Source: JAGXTF01 sp044224315
GTDB taxonomy: Bacteria > Bacteroidota > Bacteroidia > NS11-12g > UBA955
DNA: 64,000 bases
Direction of reading: 5' to 3'
Assembly: GCA_044224315.1 (NCBI GenBank)
Contig: JBGAKR010000001.1
Coordinates: 1,364,001-1,428,000 of the forward strand
Shown here piece after piece: positions 36,901-44,870 of this stretch. Positions within the stretch are counted from its first letter, which is position 1; every line of letters begins with the position of its first letter. The position numbers were made by a program, and so were the translations under genes. The notes beneath the pieces are model-generated. The model did not search any database and was not told the origin of the DNA. It saw only the letters and a program-made list of their open reading frames with translations.

Positions 36901-37920
36901 TACGGCAATCATACCCCGATAGGAGGATGAAGGCAGTCCACTGGTCGTTTGGGTAAAGTTTATTCCATTATCAGTACTTTTATAAAAATATCCCGAAATG
37001 GATGCATACACAATATTGCGGTTAAAGGGATGAAAAACCACATCCCAGGCATTGCCACTTAGTCTTTGGCTCCAGGTTACACCGCCATCAGTGGTGCGGT
37101 AAATTCCATTATTGGTAGAAATGAGAATGATTTTTGAATTTTTAGGGTCCATTGCCATTCGGCCAACATAAAGTCCACTTATTCCGCTATTACGTGCAAC
37201 CCAGGTATTTCCTCCGTCAAAGCTAGCAATGACTCCGTAACCCGGTGCATCACTTGCATCCTTATCTCCAGTACCCACGTACATTGTGTCCGAGCCGTTG
37301 TAACTAACCACCATACTAGTGGTACCAATGGTGCTGCTTAGTGGTCCGGTGCCGAAAATTTGTCGCCAGGTAGCTCCGTTATTACTTGATTTCCATACGC
37401 CTCCCTGCGGAGCACATAAAAAAATTACGTTACTGTCTTTAGGGTCAAATGCAATGCCAGCAACACGGCCTATGCCGGTGGGCTGACTGGTTTGGTTCCA
37501 GGGGTGGTTTATAGGTCCTACAGGTGTCCAGCGACCGTTGGCAGGACAAGGGCTGGCCGGTGTAGTGTTGTTTCCATTGCTCAAGCCCGTGTAGGTGCTT
37601 CCCGAACTAGGGCCACCCAATTGGGTTGTGGGCATGTTTAACAAATCGGTTAACTGCTCCTGGGGCCATTGCACATTGCCCAAAGAGTCGAGCCGATTAA
37701 CGACGCGATATTCCCAGCGTTTGAAAACTTTATACCCCCAACCTTTTTTTGGAATACTGTCTTTCCAATAATCATCAAAGGCCTTCTTTACTTTGTAGTA
37801 ATTAGGATTAGGTTCATTCATATACCCAATCCACAGCGGGTCTTTAGCAGTGTTCTGTGCAAATAAAGGGGTGGCTGCCAAGCCTGCCAGCAGGGCTACC
37901 AGGGTAATTTTTTTAAGCAT
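30994..37920 (-). CDS. Giant T9SS type A secreted protein: BNR/VPS10-like propeller, GEVED, Ig and about twelve PKD-type domains
   Basis: 2308 residues from ATG 37920 (MLKKITLVALLAGLAATPLFAQ). Residues about 110-790 are sialidase-type/VPS10-like propeller repeats (GGVWKSSNNGATW, DGGNTWVARNSG, TTDGGVTWSQRL, SRNRGSSWINI). A GEVED-like domain follows (GYFDDGQN...IFIDYNNNGKFENYLGEAV...GQGEDYTVVYE). Then come one PKD module, an Ig-like module (ISACEGKSITLAARATNG) and a run of about twelve PKD-type repeats of about 80 residues, most with a QC near the start and a GC(K/M)D near the end. The C-terminus is a T9SS type A domain (FYVYPNPTTGFFTYKFEI, VKLYDVKGQLALWEKD). It probably works as a surface adhesin or glycan binder. 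Promoter box TATATTTG is upstream. Confidence 0.93.
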   Translation of the reverse strand: MLKKITLVALLAGLAATPLFAQNTAKDPLWIGYMNEPNPNYYKVKKAFDDYWKDSIPKKGWGYKVFKRWEYRVVNRLDSLGNVQWPQEQLTDLLNMPTTQLGGPSSGSTYTGLSNGNNTTPASPCPANGRWTPVGPINHPWNQTSQPTGIGRVAGIAFDPKDSNVIFLCAPQGGVWKSSNNGATWRQIFGTGPLSSTIGTTSMVVSYNGSDTMYVGTGDKDASDAPGYGVIASFDGGNTWVARNSGISGLYVGRMAMDPKNSKIILISTNNGIYRTTDGGVTWSQRLSGNAWDVVFHPFNRNIVYASISGYFYKSTDNGINFTQTTSGLPSSSYRGMIAVTANDRGYVYFLTTASATFQGLYRSTDSGSTFSTMSTTPNILGYSETGADANGQGWYDLDVTADPKSKNTVYVHGVNIWKSTNGGTNWSINGHWVGSGGADDIHADQHCAEWNITNNKLYAGNDGGIYYTANGGSRWNNISSGIQNSQIYRLAQAKTDAFVNAQGYQDNGSAQTSQDQFYTYYGGDGMDCQVDPTDASYVYGAYVYGSIYRAKDKTSITTLGAQNVNGITEGGPWLTPFVLQEGTPSRMFAGYYNIWRCDNTKTTGTPSWTKISNLLGGTNSYQMRFLESSPAQPKMLYALRSDNTLFRTSDASVASPSWTNLSTFLPGSARWLEAHPKDSNILYLCAGTGIYKSRNRGSSWINITNNLSGVGQIQCLILDTSGKKDAMYIGTEKGVYYSDTTMSSWINFSTGFPIWADVTDLDIYYSPKGSGYSKLVASTYGRGVWRTNLYEDGSATPVANFYTFDSVFVVGGKMRLYEQIKNSATSITWKITPYLYSYADGTDSTSANPVIQFNGSGLFTVKLTATNCQGNNVYTKSNWVKVFPKPVAANCYNTSTFQTTNYGIGILRFAMADNSSETGGYFDDGQNLDLSAGKIFRIKPSTSVSATSKTGLYNNEYFRIFIDYNNNGKFENYLGEAVASASTSLGSRTVTFSTPSNLKLNTGMRMRILSDFNSLDTNACRNLGYGQGEDYTVVYEKTIPYFKANKTAACLFENLTFTDTSVGLVGQWEWDFGAGAIPSTAAGIGPHSVYYTTTGNKTVRLRINGLDSVRKTNYLTISNGPIPQVVVKSGAISACEGKSITLAARATNGVSFTVQWQKNGANLSGKTDTLLTLTNMTLSDTGTYKAVLTNGACVATSTGVKITVFPKPVVSFTDNGTPQCFRLNKFIYTNTTTIANGSISSWLWRHGDGSTATTQNSSRTYASVNNYTVKLIATSNNGCMDSTSKSVTINYSATPKFTVNDTDQCLSGNSFVFTNKSTIPSGSLTYTWQFGDATSSTSTSPTKSYSASAFYTARLITTSNLGCKDTVTKPIRVYSQPSISYSVNNTAQCFRYNNFTFTNSTTTSDGTLSYLWRYGNGATSTATSPSYKYPAYGNYTAKLIATTSFGCKDSQGTSINVYPQTTLKFAANDSDQCLSGNSFVFTNSSSIPTGSTSYNWNFGDATSSTSVSPTKSYSARGTYMVQLISTSDKGCKDSLNKSVRVYSQPAVSFTKSANAQCLKINNFTFTNTTTNVDGIVAYTWHFGDGTTSPALNATKKYTTDGTYNVKLITQTSYGCKDSNTQTVTVHPQGQLKISVNDSDQCLAGNSFVFGNASSIKSGSLNYIWYFGDNSNSSLNTPSHTYFFYGNYTVLLTSASNNLCRDTVSKKIRVYGQPNPDFSINKSPQCLKGNNFTATNLSTNADGTYSVKYAFGNGNTSTQLNPTWSYNSAGNYTVIQVVTTQYGCRDSLTQPVVVHPKALVKFSVNDSDQCFSGHQFVFTNNSSVSTGSLNAFKWQFGDASQASTTSANHNYAVYGTYSVLLIATSNTICTDSISKSVRVYAQPVANFNISPINTQCLKYNQFNETSTATSVDGNLSNYWDNGDGTKSNSAANSHSYTQHGNYNIKLIVTSIYGCKDSISKGVTIYPMPKPDFNIDKNIHCENETVNFTNTSTIANGSNTYKWDLAGSNSTTVNASSSYAKYGNYTILLIATSDKNCTDSISKSTTIASNPVQKIISNPLRGCANQTLFSYTDSSINPDGSALKHYWNYGDGKLDSGFKVSHMYTLPGNFPITLVSKSPYCQSSTGYTQKVDPSVHAYFVMDTVNYETRRFKAIDTIIKGYQYKWFFEDKTNAIGNPVTHKFPDNSSYGVSLKVSSSIGCTDSAGTIVKINSPNYKDQDNALNFYVYPNPTTGFFTYKFEIKEKRSLQVKLYDVKGQLALWEKDWTDLEPGTYYEQVNMKTLDVSPGTYPFVIVSGNDKVTIKIIYTGK
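31480..34290 (-). repeat. PKD-type repeat array alternating between two module types
   Basis: Inside the giant protein, modules of about 240 bp alternate. Type A has (V)NDSDQCLSGNSFVFTN and ends RVYSQP. Type B has AQCxxxNNFTFTNTTT and ends V(H/Y)PQ. The order is B-A-B-A-B-A-B-A-B followed by three more diverged modules. It thus looks like a 160-residue double unit multiplied about four times. Confidence 0.7.
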
Positions 37921-37938
37921 ATCTGAGTCTCCGAAGTA

Positions 37939-37946
37939 CAAATATA
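37939..37946 (-). promoter_or_regulatory. -7 box TATATTTG before the giant PKD gene
   Basis: Exact TAnnTTTG, 18 bases before ATG 37920. The rest of the 273-bp gap to menA holds a tandem AATATCCCCA pair (38161-38180) near the menA side. Confidence 0.5.
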
Positions 37947-38193
37947 CGGTTTACAGTTAATTAGCATTCGTACTGTCTGCATGAAACTCCATATTATTTT
38001 CCATTGAATGTTATCCGATTAAAAAAACGAATTCTTTTCCATGTTAAAGAATAATATGTTTGGGTATTTTCTTTTCCGTTGGCCTTTTGTATCTGAAGGC
38101 GCGACTATTCAATTGGGATGATTACGGAGGGTGAAGTTTGTTGATAGATTTTAAATAGTAAATATCCCCAAATATCCCCAACTTTGCAATCTC

Positions 38194-39129
38194 ATGAAAG
38201 CATGGCTTCAGGCAGCGCGCCTGCGTACACTTCCTCTGGCAGTTTCGGGCATTTTACTGGGTTCGGCCCTGGCATTTTTGAACGGAAATCTGCAAATTCC
38301 GGTATTGGTTATGGGCATTCTTACGGCTGTTTTGCTGCAGATCCTTTCCAATTTTGCCAATGATTATGGCGATTTTAAAAAGGGCACCGATACCAAGGCC
38401 AACCGACAAGATCGGGCTTTGGCATCGGGTAAAATTTCGGAGAAAAGCATGAAAACGGGCATAGTTATCATAATCATATTGGCCCTGGCCAGCGGATTGG
38501 GTTTATTGCGTTTTGGATTGGGTGGCACCAATACTGTGTTTTGGATTTTTTTAGGATTGGGAATGGCCGCCATTGCAGCGGCATATAAATATACAGCAGG
38601 TAAAAATGCTTATGGATATTACGGTTTTGGCGATTTTTTTGTACTTATTTTTTTTGGTTTGGTATCGGTTTGTGGAATTTATTATTTGCATACTGGTAAT
38701 GTAATTTCAGAAGTATTTCTGGCCGGACTGGGTTGCGGATTACTCTCCGTAGGAGTGCTGAATGTAAATAATATACGTGATATTGAAAGTGATAAAAAAA
38801 GCCATAAAAAAACCATTCCGGTTCGCATTGGAAAAGAGTTGGCATTTAAATACCATGCATTCCTGGTTTACTTTGGTTTTCTAGCTGTTTTGGGCTCTTT
38901 TATTCTGCATATGCAAAAAAATATTGAGTATGTTTCTACCTTGGAATATTTGATGGTTATAGGTGCATTTACACCATTTATTTATGTTTTCGGTTCGCAT
39001 ATAAACCGTATAAAAATGGCAGCTGCCAATGACCGCATGGCCTATAATAAAGAATTAAAATGGTTGTCATTATCCATATTGTTTTTTACAGTATTTTATT
39101 GGTTATTGGTATATTTATTTACCCGCTAA
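38194..39129 (+). CDS. menA: 1,4-dihydroxy-2-naphthoate polyprenyltransferase
   Basis: Attaches the polyprenyl side chain in menaquinone synthesis. 311 residues, about nine membrane segments. The first Asp-rich prenyl diphosphate motif is NFANDYGDFKKGTD (about 51-64) followed by NRQDRALASG. The second is in NNIRDIESDKKSHKKT (about 192-207), both typical of UbiA-family enzymes. It starts at ATG 38194 with AACTTTG seven bases upstream, and ends one base before menC. Confidence 0.95.
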   Translation: MKAWLQAARLRTLPLAVSGILLGSALAFLNGNLQIPVLVMGILTAVLLQILSNFANDYGDFKKGTDTKANRQDRALASGKISEKSMKTGIVIIIILALASGLGLLRFGLGGTNTVFWIFLGLGMAAIAAAYKYTAGKNAYGYYGFGDFFVLIFFGLVSVCGIYYLHTGNVISEVFLAGLGCGLLSVGVLNVNNIRDIESDKKSHKKTIPVRIGKELAFKYHAFLVYFGFLAVLGSFILHMQKNIEYVSTLEYLMVIGAFTPFIYVFGSHINRIKMAAANDRMAYNKELKWLSLSILFFTVFYWLLVYLFTR

Positions 39130-39130
39130 T

Positions 39131-40153
39131 ATGCAGTTAAGCTATGAAAAACATACGCTGGAATTTATTAAACCTGCAGTTACCAGCCGCGGATCTTACA
39201 ATTCAAAAGTATCCTGGATTGTAAAACTTACCGAAGGTAATACCACCGGAATTGGCGAAGCATCTCCCTTGCCCGATTTGAGTATCGATGGGCAGGCAGA
39301 TTTAGAATCGGTTTTAAAAAGCTGTCAGGAATTGATGGCAGAAGGGGGTGATTTGCAAGAAACGTTATTTATGGTTTCACAATATCCTTCACTGTTATTT
39401 GCCTTGGAGTGTGCATGGCTCGATTTGCAAAACGGAGGGAATAAAATATTATTTGAAACGGCATTCACAAAATCAGAAACGGGCATTCCTATAAATGGGC
39501 TGGTATGGATGACGGATATAGACGAAATGTATGCCCAGGCTAAGCAGAAGCTGGATGCAGGTTTTAGGTGTATAAAATTTAAAGTGGGTGCACACGACCA
39601 TGATGCGGAATGCCGGTTGTTGGAAAAACTCAGAAAAGAACACAGTGCATTTAAATTGGAAATAAGGCTGGATGCAAATGGCGCTTATTCCCCCGATTTG
39701 GCACCCTCAATTTTGAAGGATTGGGCGCGTTTTGAAATCCATAGCATTGAACAGCCCATAAAGGCCGGAAGCTGGGATTTAATGGCCGAAGTGGTTGCAA
39801 AAAGTGCAGTTAAAATTGCGCTGGATGAAGAATTAATCGGGGTACAAAAATCTGATTTTTCGAAATTATTAAACACAATTAAACCGGCTTATGTGATTTT
39901 AAAGCCCACTCTGTTAGGTGGGTTTAAGATTTGCGACTCATGGATTGAAAACAGCCATAAAAATAGCGTAGGTTGGTGGGCCACTTCTGCACTGGAAAGC
40001 AATGTGGGATTGAGTCACATTGCTCAATGGGTATCGACTAAAAATATACAAATGGCGCAAGGCTTAGGAACAGGGGCCTTGTATAAAAATAATTTTAATT
40101 CGCAGGTTTATTTAAATAAAGATGTGATGTGGTTTAGTAATAAAAATACATAG
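39131..40153 (+). CDS. menC: o-Succinylbenzoate synthase
   Basis: Dehydrates SHCHC to o-succinylbenzoate in the menaquinone pathway. 340 residues of the enolase superfamily. The catalytic Lys is in CIKFKVG (about 153-159), the metal-binding acids are in RLDANGAYS, SIEQPIK and DEELIG, and LGGF is near the end. It starts one base after menA, and the next gene starts two bases after its stop, so menA, menC and the methyltransferase are one unit. Other men genes are not in the window. Confidence 0.93.
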   Translation: MQLSYEKHTLEFIKPAVTSRGSYNSKVSWIVKLTEGNTTGIGEASPLPDLSIDGQADLESVLKSCQELMAEGGDLQETLFMVSQYPSLLFALECAWLDLQNGGNKILFETAFTKSETGIPINGLVWMTDIDEMYAQAKQKLDAGFRCIKFKVGAHDHDAECRLLEKLRKEHSAFKLEIRLDANGAYSPDLAPSILKDWARFEIHSIEQPIKAGSWDLMAEVVAKSAVKIALDEELIGVQKSDFSKLLNTIKPAYVILKPTLLGGFKICDSWIENSHKNSVGWWATSALESNVGLSHIAQWVSTKNIQMAQGLGTGALYKNNFNSQVYLNKDVMWFSNKNT

Positions 40154-40155
40154 CA

Positions 40156-41526
40156 GTGAGAATTCAATTACCTGCCGAATTTTTAGCAATATTGGGTAAA
40201 AGTTTGCCCGCACCTGAAGTGGAAAAATTGCTGCAGGGCCTGGATATGGAGGTGCCCACCAGTGTGCGAATCAATGCGGCCAAACATACCCAGATTAAAC
40301 CAGAATTAATAGCAGGAAAAGTAGTTTATTCTGAAGATGTTGTATTGTTAAAAAATCGTCCTTTGTTTGTAGGCGACCCAGCTTTTCACGCAGGTGCTTA
40401 CTATGTGCAGGAAGCCAGCAGCAGCATTGTTGGAAGCATTGCAGCCAAACTTATAGCAACTTTTGATGAACCCATTTTAGCATTGGATTTATGTGCTGCA
40501 CCGGGTGGTAAAAGTACCCATCTGGCTTCGGTTTTACGAGAGGGTGATATATTGGTGGCCAATGAAGTCATTCATAGTCGTACGCCCATTTTGCATGAAA
40601 ATTTGTGTAAATGGGGCCATTCTAACCATATGATTACCCGTGCCGATTCGAAACAATTGGGCAACAGTGGTGTATTATTTGATTTAATTGCGGCTGATAT
40701 GCCTTGCAGTGGGGAAGGCCTTTTTAGAAAAGATCCGCATGCCATAAACGAATGGTCGGTAAACAATGTAGCCATTTGTGCCGACAGGCAAATGCGCATT
40801 GCAGCCGATATATGGCCGGCGCTGGCCGAACGAGGTTATCTCATATACAGCACTTGCACTTATAACCGCAAGGAAAATGAAGAAAATGTGCAATGGATTG
40901 TAAATGAATTGGGTGCTGAGGTGGTGGAATTAAATTTACCTCAAAACTGGAATTTATTAGAATTGGAAAAGGGCATGCATCGCATGTTGCCAGGCCGCAC
41001 ACCGGGTGAGGGTTTCTTTTTTGCCGTGCTAAAGAAAACCGGAAAAGCGCGAGAAAAGGAACCAAAAAATTTGCAGAAAATTAAATTTACCCAGGATTAT
41101 GACGGATTTTTTAATAATCGTATGCAGGTTTTTGAGTGGAACCAGGAATGGTATTTTTTAAGGCACGCAGGAACAGAAAAAATTAAAAAATTAATAACGT
41201 CTCTGCCATCTCTATATTCCGCTGGAACACCTATGGGGCGTGCGTTTGAAAAAAAGTTCAAACCCGATACTGCCCTGGCATTGAGTATATATTACAACCC
41301 AAATGCTTTTGCGGAAACCGAATTAAGCAATAGCGAAATAATTGCTTATTTACGCCGCGAAAGTTTGCCCAATCCGCATAAAATAGCTGGCATACATAGT
41401 ATAAAATGGAACGGTTTTTATTGTGGGTTTGCCAATGGGGTAAAGCAAAGCAGCAATAACCTGTGGCCCATGGAGTGGCGCATAAGAAAAGAGGGTGTGC
41501 TGGCTGAAACAATCGTTTTTATTTGA
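40156..41526 (+). CDS. RsmF-like rRNA cytosine-C5 methyltransferase
   Basis: 456 residues of the NOL1/NOP2/Sun family. The AdoMet site LDLCAAPGGKSTHLAS is at about 112-127, the catalytic Cys motif ADMPCSGEGLFRKDP at about 174, and the second Cys in YSTCTYNRKENEENV at about 232. The C-terminal 150 residues fit the RsmF RNA-binding extension (pseudouridine-synthase and archaeosine-type fold). It methylates a cytosine in rRNA, most likely 16S. The start is GTG at 40156 (VRIQLPAEFLAILG), two bases after the menC stop. Confidence 0.9.
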   Translation: MRIQLPAEFLAILGKSLPAPEVEKLLQGLDMEVPTSVRINAAKHTQIKPELIAGKVVYSEDVVLLKNRPLFVGDPAFHAGAYYVQEASSSIVGSIAAKLIATFDEPILALDLCAAPGGKSTHLASVLREGDILVANEVIHSRTPILHENLCKWGHSNHMITRADSKQLGNSGVLFDLIAADMPCSGEGLFRKDPHAINEWSVNNVAICADRQMRIAADIWPALAERGYLIYSTCTYNRKENEENVQWIVNELGAEVVELNLPQNWNLLELEKGMHRMLPGRTPGEGFFFAVLKKTGKAREKEPKNLQKIKFTQDYDGFFNNRMQVFEWNQEWYFLRHAGTEKIKKLITSLPSLYSAGTPMGRAFEKKFKPDTALALSIYYNPNAFAETELSNSEIIAYLRRESLPNPHKIAGIHSIKWNGFYCGFANGVKQSSNNLWPMEWRIRKEGVLAETIVFI

Positions 41527-41641
41527 AAGACTTAGATAAGTTTTCCTAAAATTTTAGGCGAATATCTGAATTGATTTTAAGGTATTGGGTAATATTTATT
41601 TTTGATTTTCAAAGTAACGTTTAATTCCTAAATGCTTTGCT

Positions 41642-41649
41642 TAAATTTG
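41642..41649 (+). promoter_or_regulatory. -7 box TAAATTTG before the SDR gene
   Basis: Exact TAnnTTTG, four bases before ATG 41654. Confidence 0.55.
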
Positions 41650-41653
41650 CCCT

Positions 41654-42340
41654 ATGAATCTTTCCGGGAAAGTAGCGGTAGTTACAGGTGCCAATAAGGG
41701 TATAGGGCTTGAATGTGTGAAACAATTGCTGGATAAAGGGGCCATAGTATATGGTATTTGCCGTAGTGGTTGCAACATTGAACATCCCAATTACACCTGT
41801 TTAAAAGCCGATGTGGGGAATGCAGAACAAGTGAATGCGATTATGCAAACCATATTGACAAAGCATACAGTGGATGTTTTAATCAATAATGCCGGGCTGG
41901 GATATTTTGGCAAATGTGATGAGTTGCCCCTTGAGCAATGGCACGAAATGTTCAGTACCAATGTGAATGGCATTTTTTACTTTACACGACTGGTATTGCC
42001 CGGTATGAAAGCCCGGGGATTGGGGCATATTGTAAATATTGCAAGCACCGCCGGGCTGGAAGGGTACCAGCAAACCAGCGGATATTGTGCAACCAAGTTT
42101 GCTGTGCGTGGATTTAGCGATGCCCTGTACAAAGAGGTGCGCGACCATGGTGTAAAAGTAACCTGCGTATACCCCGGTAGCACCAAAACCGAGTTTTTCC
42201 GCCACCATAAGGGCATTGAGCCCCACGATAATATGTTGATGCCTGAAGATTTGGCCGCACAGATTCTATATGCATTGGAAAGTCCGCCCAATTTCCACCA
42301 TGTAAACATTGAGGTAAGGCCGCTGAAGCCCAAAGGTTGA
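41654..42340 (+). CDS. Short-chain dehydrogenase/reductase (SDR)
   Basis: 228 residues of classical SDR type. The cofactor motif TGANKGIG is at about 12-19, NNAG at about 78-81, the catalytic Ser is in NIASTAG and the YxxxK is YCATK (about 146-150). It reduces or oxidises an unknown small substrate with NAD(P)H. Short-chain type with no C-terminal extension. Confidence 0.92.
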   Translation: MNLSGKVAVVTGANKGIGLECVKQLLDKGAIVYGICRSGCNIEHPNYTCLKADVGNAEQVNAIMQTILTKHTVDVLINNAGLGYFGKCDELPLEQWHEMFSTNVNGIFYFTRLVLPGMKARGLGHIVNIASTAGLEGYQQTSGYCATKFAVRGFSDALYKEVRDHGVKVTCVYPGSTKTEFFRHHKGIEPHDNMLMPEDLAAQILYALESPPNFHHVNIEVRPLKPKG

Positions 42341-42385
42341 TTTTAGGTACAACTTTTGCCTTAGGCTAATCGTCTTTTTAATTGT

Positions 42386-42859
42386 ATGCTAAAAAAACTA
42401 AGCTTCTGCATATTGGCTTTTCCTTTGTTCCTCTCTGCCCAAATAGGTTCACCCATGAAAAAAGTGGTGGATTTTATTGGAGCCGATCAGATTATAGTTA
42501 CCGAGAGCAAAGCCGGATATATTGCCCAGGATTTTAAAACAGGTAAAAAGGAAATAACTACAATCTATTACAATAAGGATAGCATTGCGGTAATGGTTTC
42601 ATTTTCGCGCAGGGACTCGTTTTTTGTTCTGCGTGATTTAATCAATTTTGAAAAACAAAATGTGCCCAAATACAAAGGCAATAAAAAGTGCATGAGTGGC
42701 ACCACCACGTATCATTACGACACCGTGCATTCTATTTTATTGATGATAAATTACGATACCAATCCGATAGATCCACATGTAATTGGCTATGCAGTTACAA
42801 CAGACCCGGGATTGATTTTTGCCTGGACCCAGAATCTAACAGGTTGGATAAAAGAATAA
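42386..42859 (+). CDS. Small exported protein of unknown function
   Basis: 157 residues. Signal peptide MLKKLSFCILAFPLFLSAQ, then a body with no recognised family: GSPMKKVVDFIGADQIIVTE, FKTGKKEITTIYYNKDSIAVMV and WTQNLTGWIK near the end. Only two Cys are present (one in the signal). It stands 45 bp after the SDR gene and converges with DUF4199. Between them AGCCC-GGTTTG-GGGCT could form a short hairpin. Confidence 0.7.
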   Translation: MLKKLSFCILAFPLFLSAQIGSPMKKVVDFIGADQIIVTESKAGYIAQDFKTGKKEITTIYYNKDSIAVMVSFSRRDSFFVLRDLINFEKQNVPKYKGNKKCMSGTTTYHYDTVHSILLMINYDTNPIDPHVIGYAVTTDPGLIFAWTQNLTGWIKE

Positions 42860-42887
42860 AGCCCGGTTTGGGGCTCTATTCTTAATT

Positions 42888-43421
42888 TTATGAAACCGGA
42901 TTGGAATATTTCTTTTTAAAATAAAACCGGGTTGTAAGAGGTAAAAGCAGTCCTAGAAAAATGGCAACCGGTGCGATTTCCATCAAAGTGTAAAGTACAA
43001 AATAGATGGGTTTATCATAGTCTTTCATCATAGAGGTGGCCTCATCCAACTCGGCTTTTGTCATTTTCCCTTTTTGCACCATTTGTTCCAAAGAACTCAA
43101 ATATTTGGTAGCAAAATCGGGCACCACAAATTTGTAGGTAAATGCCCATCCGATTACATAAATAAGAGAGGCCATACCCCCGATACCCAGGCATAACAGC
43201 ATGGTTTTCCCAATGCTGGGTACAGTGTTGTTTTTGTAGAAGCCATTGAGGGCCAGAAACATGCAGATACCCATACTTAAAAGCATGGCTGTATAGCCCA
43301 AAACAATCCCTGTGCCCATATCTTCGGCACAAGAGTTTCGTTTCAAAAAGAACGAAGTGAACATAAATACAGCCAGCACCAGTCCGGCTATACTTCCGTA
43401 TTTAAGAATATTATTTTTCAT
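42888..43421 (-). CDS. DUF4199 family membrane protein
   Basis: 177 residues with four hydrophobic segments (about 8-25, 38-60, 75-95 and 140-160). It has the DUF4199 layout: YTAMLLSMGICMFLALNGFYKNN, then the cytoplasmic or periplasmic Lys-rich region with PDFATKYLSSLEQMVQKGKMTKAELDEAT, then a last helix. The function is unknown. It is encoded 61 bp after a membrane-bound LuxR-type regulator; I have seen such pairings in Bacteroidota. Confidence 0.82.
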   Translation of the reverse strand: MKNNILKYGSIAGLVLAVFMFTSFFLKRNSCAEDMGTGIVLGYTAMLLSMGICMFLALNGFYKNNTVPSIGKTMLLCLGIGGMASLIYVIGWAFTYKFVVPDFATKYLSSLEQMVQKGKMTKAELDEATSMMKDYDKPIYFVLYTLMEIAPVAIFLGLLLPLTTRFYFKKKYSNPVS

Positions 43422-43482
43422 GGTGGCAAATCAAAGTCAGGCCGGGGTTTTATCCCTCATACTTTTGGGTGATTTTTAAAAA

Positions 43483-43929
43483 TCACACTTTGGTTTCAAT
43501 CTGTTGTTTGTGCAGCAAAGCTATAGCTTGGCTGCGGCTTTTCACCCCCAGTTTCTGATAAATTTTTGATACATGGGTTTTTACAGTATTTAATGAAACG
43601 CTGCGTTTATCGGCAATTTCGGCATTGCTCAAACCTGCTGCCAGGTATTGCAGAATTTCGGTTTCTGCAGCACTTAATTCTGCATCTGAGGGCAATTTGA
43701 TTTCGGGTAGAGAGAGATTGTCGGGTAAATCTGGAGGCGCGTTTGCGGGCAATATTGCAGGCATTAACGATTTACTTACGAAATAACCTGCTGTTAGAAA
43801 TCCGGCACCCAACAAAAGCACAGTTACTTCGGGGTGATAACTGTTAACCATAAAAAAGTACCAGGTAAGTTGGATAAACAGAACGAAGGTAGCCGACCCG
43901 AGTGCATATAAGAATACCTTCTTTATCAT
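43483..43929 (-). CDS. Membrane-anchored LuxR-type DNA-binding protein
   Basis: 148 residues. Two hydrophobic segments (about 5-27 and 33-56) are followed by a proline-rich linker and a complete LuxR helix-turn-helix: LSAAETEILQYLAAGLSNAEIADKRSVSLNTVKTHVSKIYQKLGVKSRSQAI in outline, residues about 85-140. There is no receiver domain, so control is probably by something at the membrane, for which the adjacent DUF4199 protein is a candidate. Start ATG 43929, seven bases after pyrF stops. Confidence 0.88.
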   Translation of the reverse strand: MIKKVFLYALGSATFVLFIQLTWYFFMVNSYHPEVTVLLLGAGFLTAGYFVSKSLMPAILPANAPPDLPDNLSLPEIKLPSDAELSAAETEILQYLAAGLSNAEIADKRSVSLNTVKTHVSKIYQKLGVKSRSQAIALLHKQQIETKV

Positions 43930-43936
43930 GTTAAAT

Positions 43937-44743
43937 TTATTTTAGCAAGGCCGCCATTTGCTGCTGCAATTTTTGGGCTTCGCTGGCAGCGGCGATGGCA
44001 TAATCTTCGCCCGATGAGGCATAAATTATGCCGCGACTTGAGTTTACCAGTAAACCGCAATCGGCATTGAGCCCGTTTTTACTTACCTCTTCCAAACTGC
44101 CCCCTTGTGCGCCCACACCTGGTACCAGCAAAAAATGATTGGGTACCATTTTACGGATATGCGCCACATCTTCGGCGCGGGTGGCACCCACTACAAACAT
44201 CAGATTATCAGGATTACCCCATTTACAAACGGTTTCAATTACACGTTCATAAACTTTCTTTTCGTTACCGGTATCCAGTTTTTGAAAATCGGCGTGGCCG
44301 GGATTGCTGGTAAGGGCCAGGCAAATAATCCACTTATTTTTAAATTCCAGAAAAGGCCTCAAACTGTCTTCTCCCATATACGGAGCCACCGTAACCGCAT
44401 CAAAATTAAGTGTATCAAAAAAAGCGCGGGCATACATGGTACTTGTATTGCCAATATCTCCCCGCTTGGCATCGGCAATTCTGAAAACCGAATCGGGGAT
44501 GGCAGCCAGGCTTTGTTCCATCCAGTCCCAGCCTTTGGCACCATATTGCTCATAAAAAGCAGTATTGATTTTATAGGCGCTGGAATAGGGCAGCGTGGCC
44601 TCTATAATGTTGCGGTTAAATGCAAGCATACCCTCACCATTGGCCGGTAGCGACTTGGGCAGTTTTCCCATCTCGGTATCTAGCCCGATGCACAGGTAGC
44701 TGCCTTTTTCAAATATTGTTTTTACTAATGTTTCGCGGTTCAA
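43937..44743 (-). CDS. pyrF: Orotidine-5'-phosphate decarboxylase (type 2)
   Basis: Last step of UMP synthesis: removes CO2 from OMP. 268 residues, type 2 length. The substrate and catalytic motifs are CIGLDTEM (about 18-25) and DAKRGDIGNTSTMYA (about 90-104) with the Asp-Lys-Asp set, then VPGVGAQGG near 210. The start is TTG at 44743, followed by NRETLVKTIFEKGSYLC; no in-frame ATG fits the family N-terminus. It is followed seven bases later by the LuxR gene. Confidence 0.95.
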   Translation of the reverse strand: MNRETLVKTIFEKGSYLCIGLDTEMGKLPKSLPANGEGMLAFNRNIIEATLPYSSAYKINTAFYEQYGAKGWDWMEQSLAAIPDSVFRIADAKRGDIGNTSTMYARAFFDTLNFDAVTVAPYMGEDSLRPFLEFKNKWIICLALTSNPGHADFQKLDTGNEKKVYERVIETVCKWGNPDNLMFVVGATRAEDVAHIRKMVPNHFLLVPGVGAQGGSLEEVSKNGLNADCGLLVNSSRGIIYASSGEDYAIAAASEAQKLQQQMAALLK

Positions 44744-44857
44744 GCCTGCAAAATAAATGTAAAGTTACCATAAACCTAAATCCCTTGTTTTGTCAGAGAA
44801 CCTTCATAATCTGCGTGAAACTAAGGCCGCACCTGACTTATATTGACATAAAAAATA

Positions 44858-44865
44858 TACCTTTG
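44858..44865 (+). promoter_or_regulatory. -7 box TACCTTTG before the split T9SS gene
   Basis: Exact TAnnTTTG, five bases before ATG 44871. Confidence 0.55.
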
Positions 44866-44870
44866 TTATA

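Noticed and set aside
41545..41558. Palindrome CCTAAAATTTTAGG after the methyltransferase gene
   Set aside because: Short, AT-rich and without a loop or T-run, so it was not called as a terminator or site.
42862..42880. AGCCC/GGGCT hairpin between converging genes
   Set aside because: Five-base stem only and no T-run.
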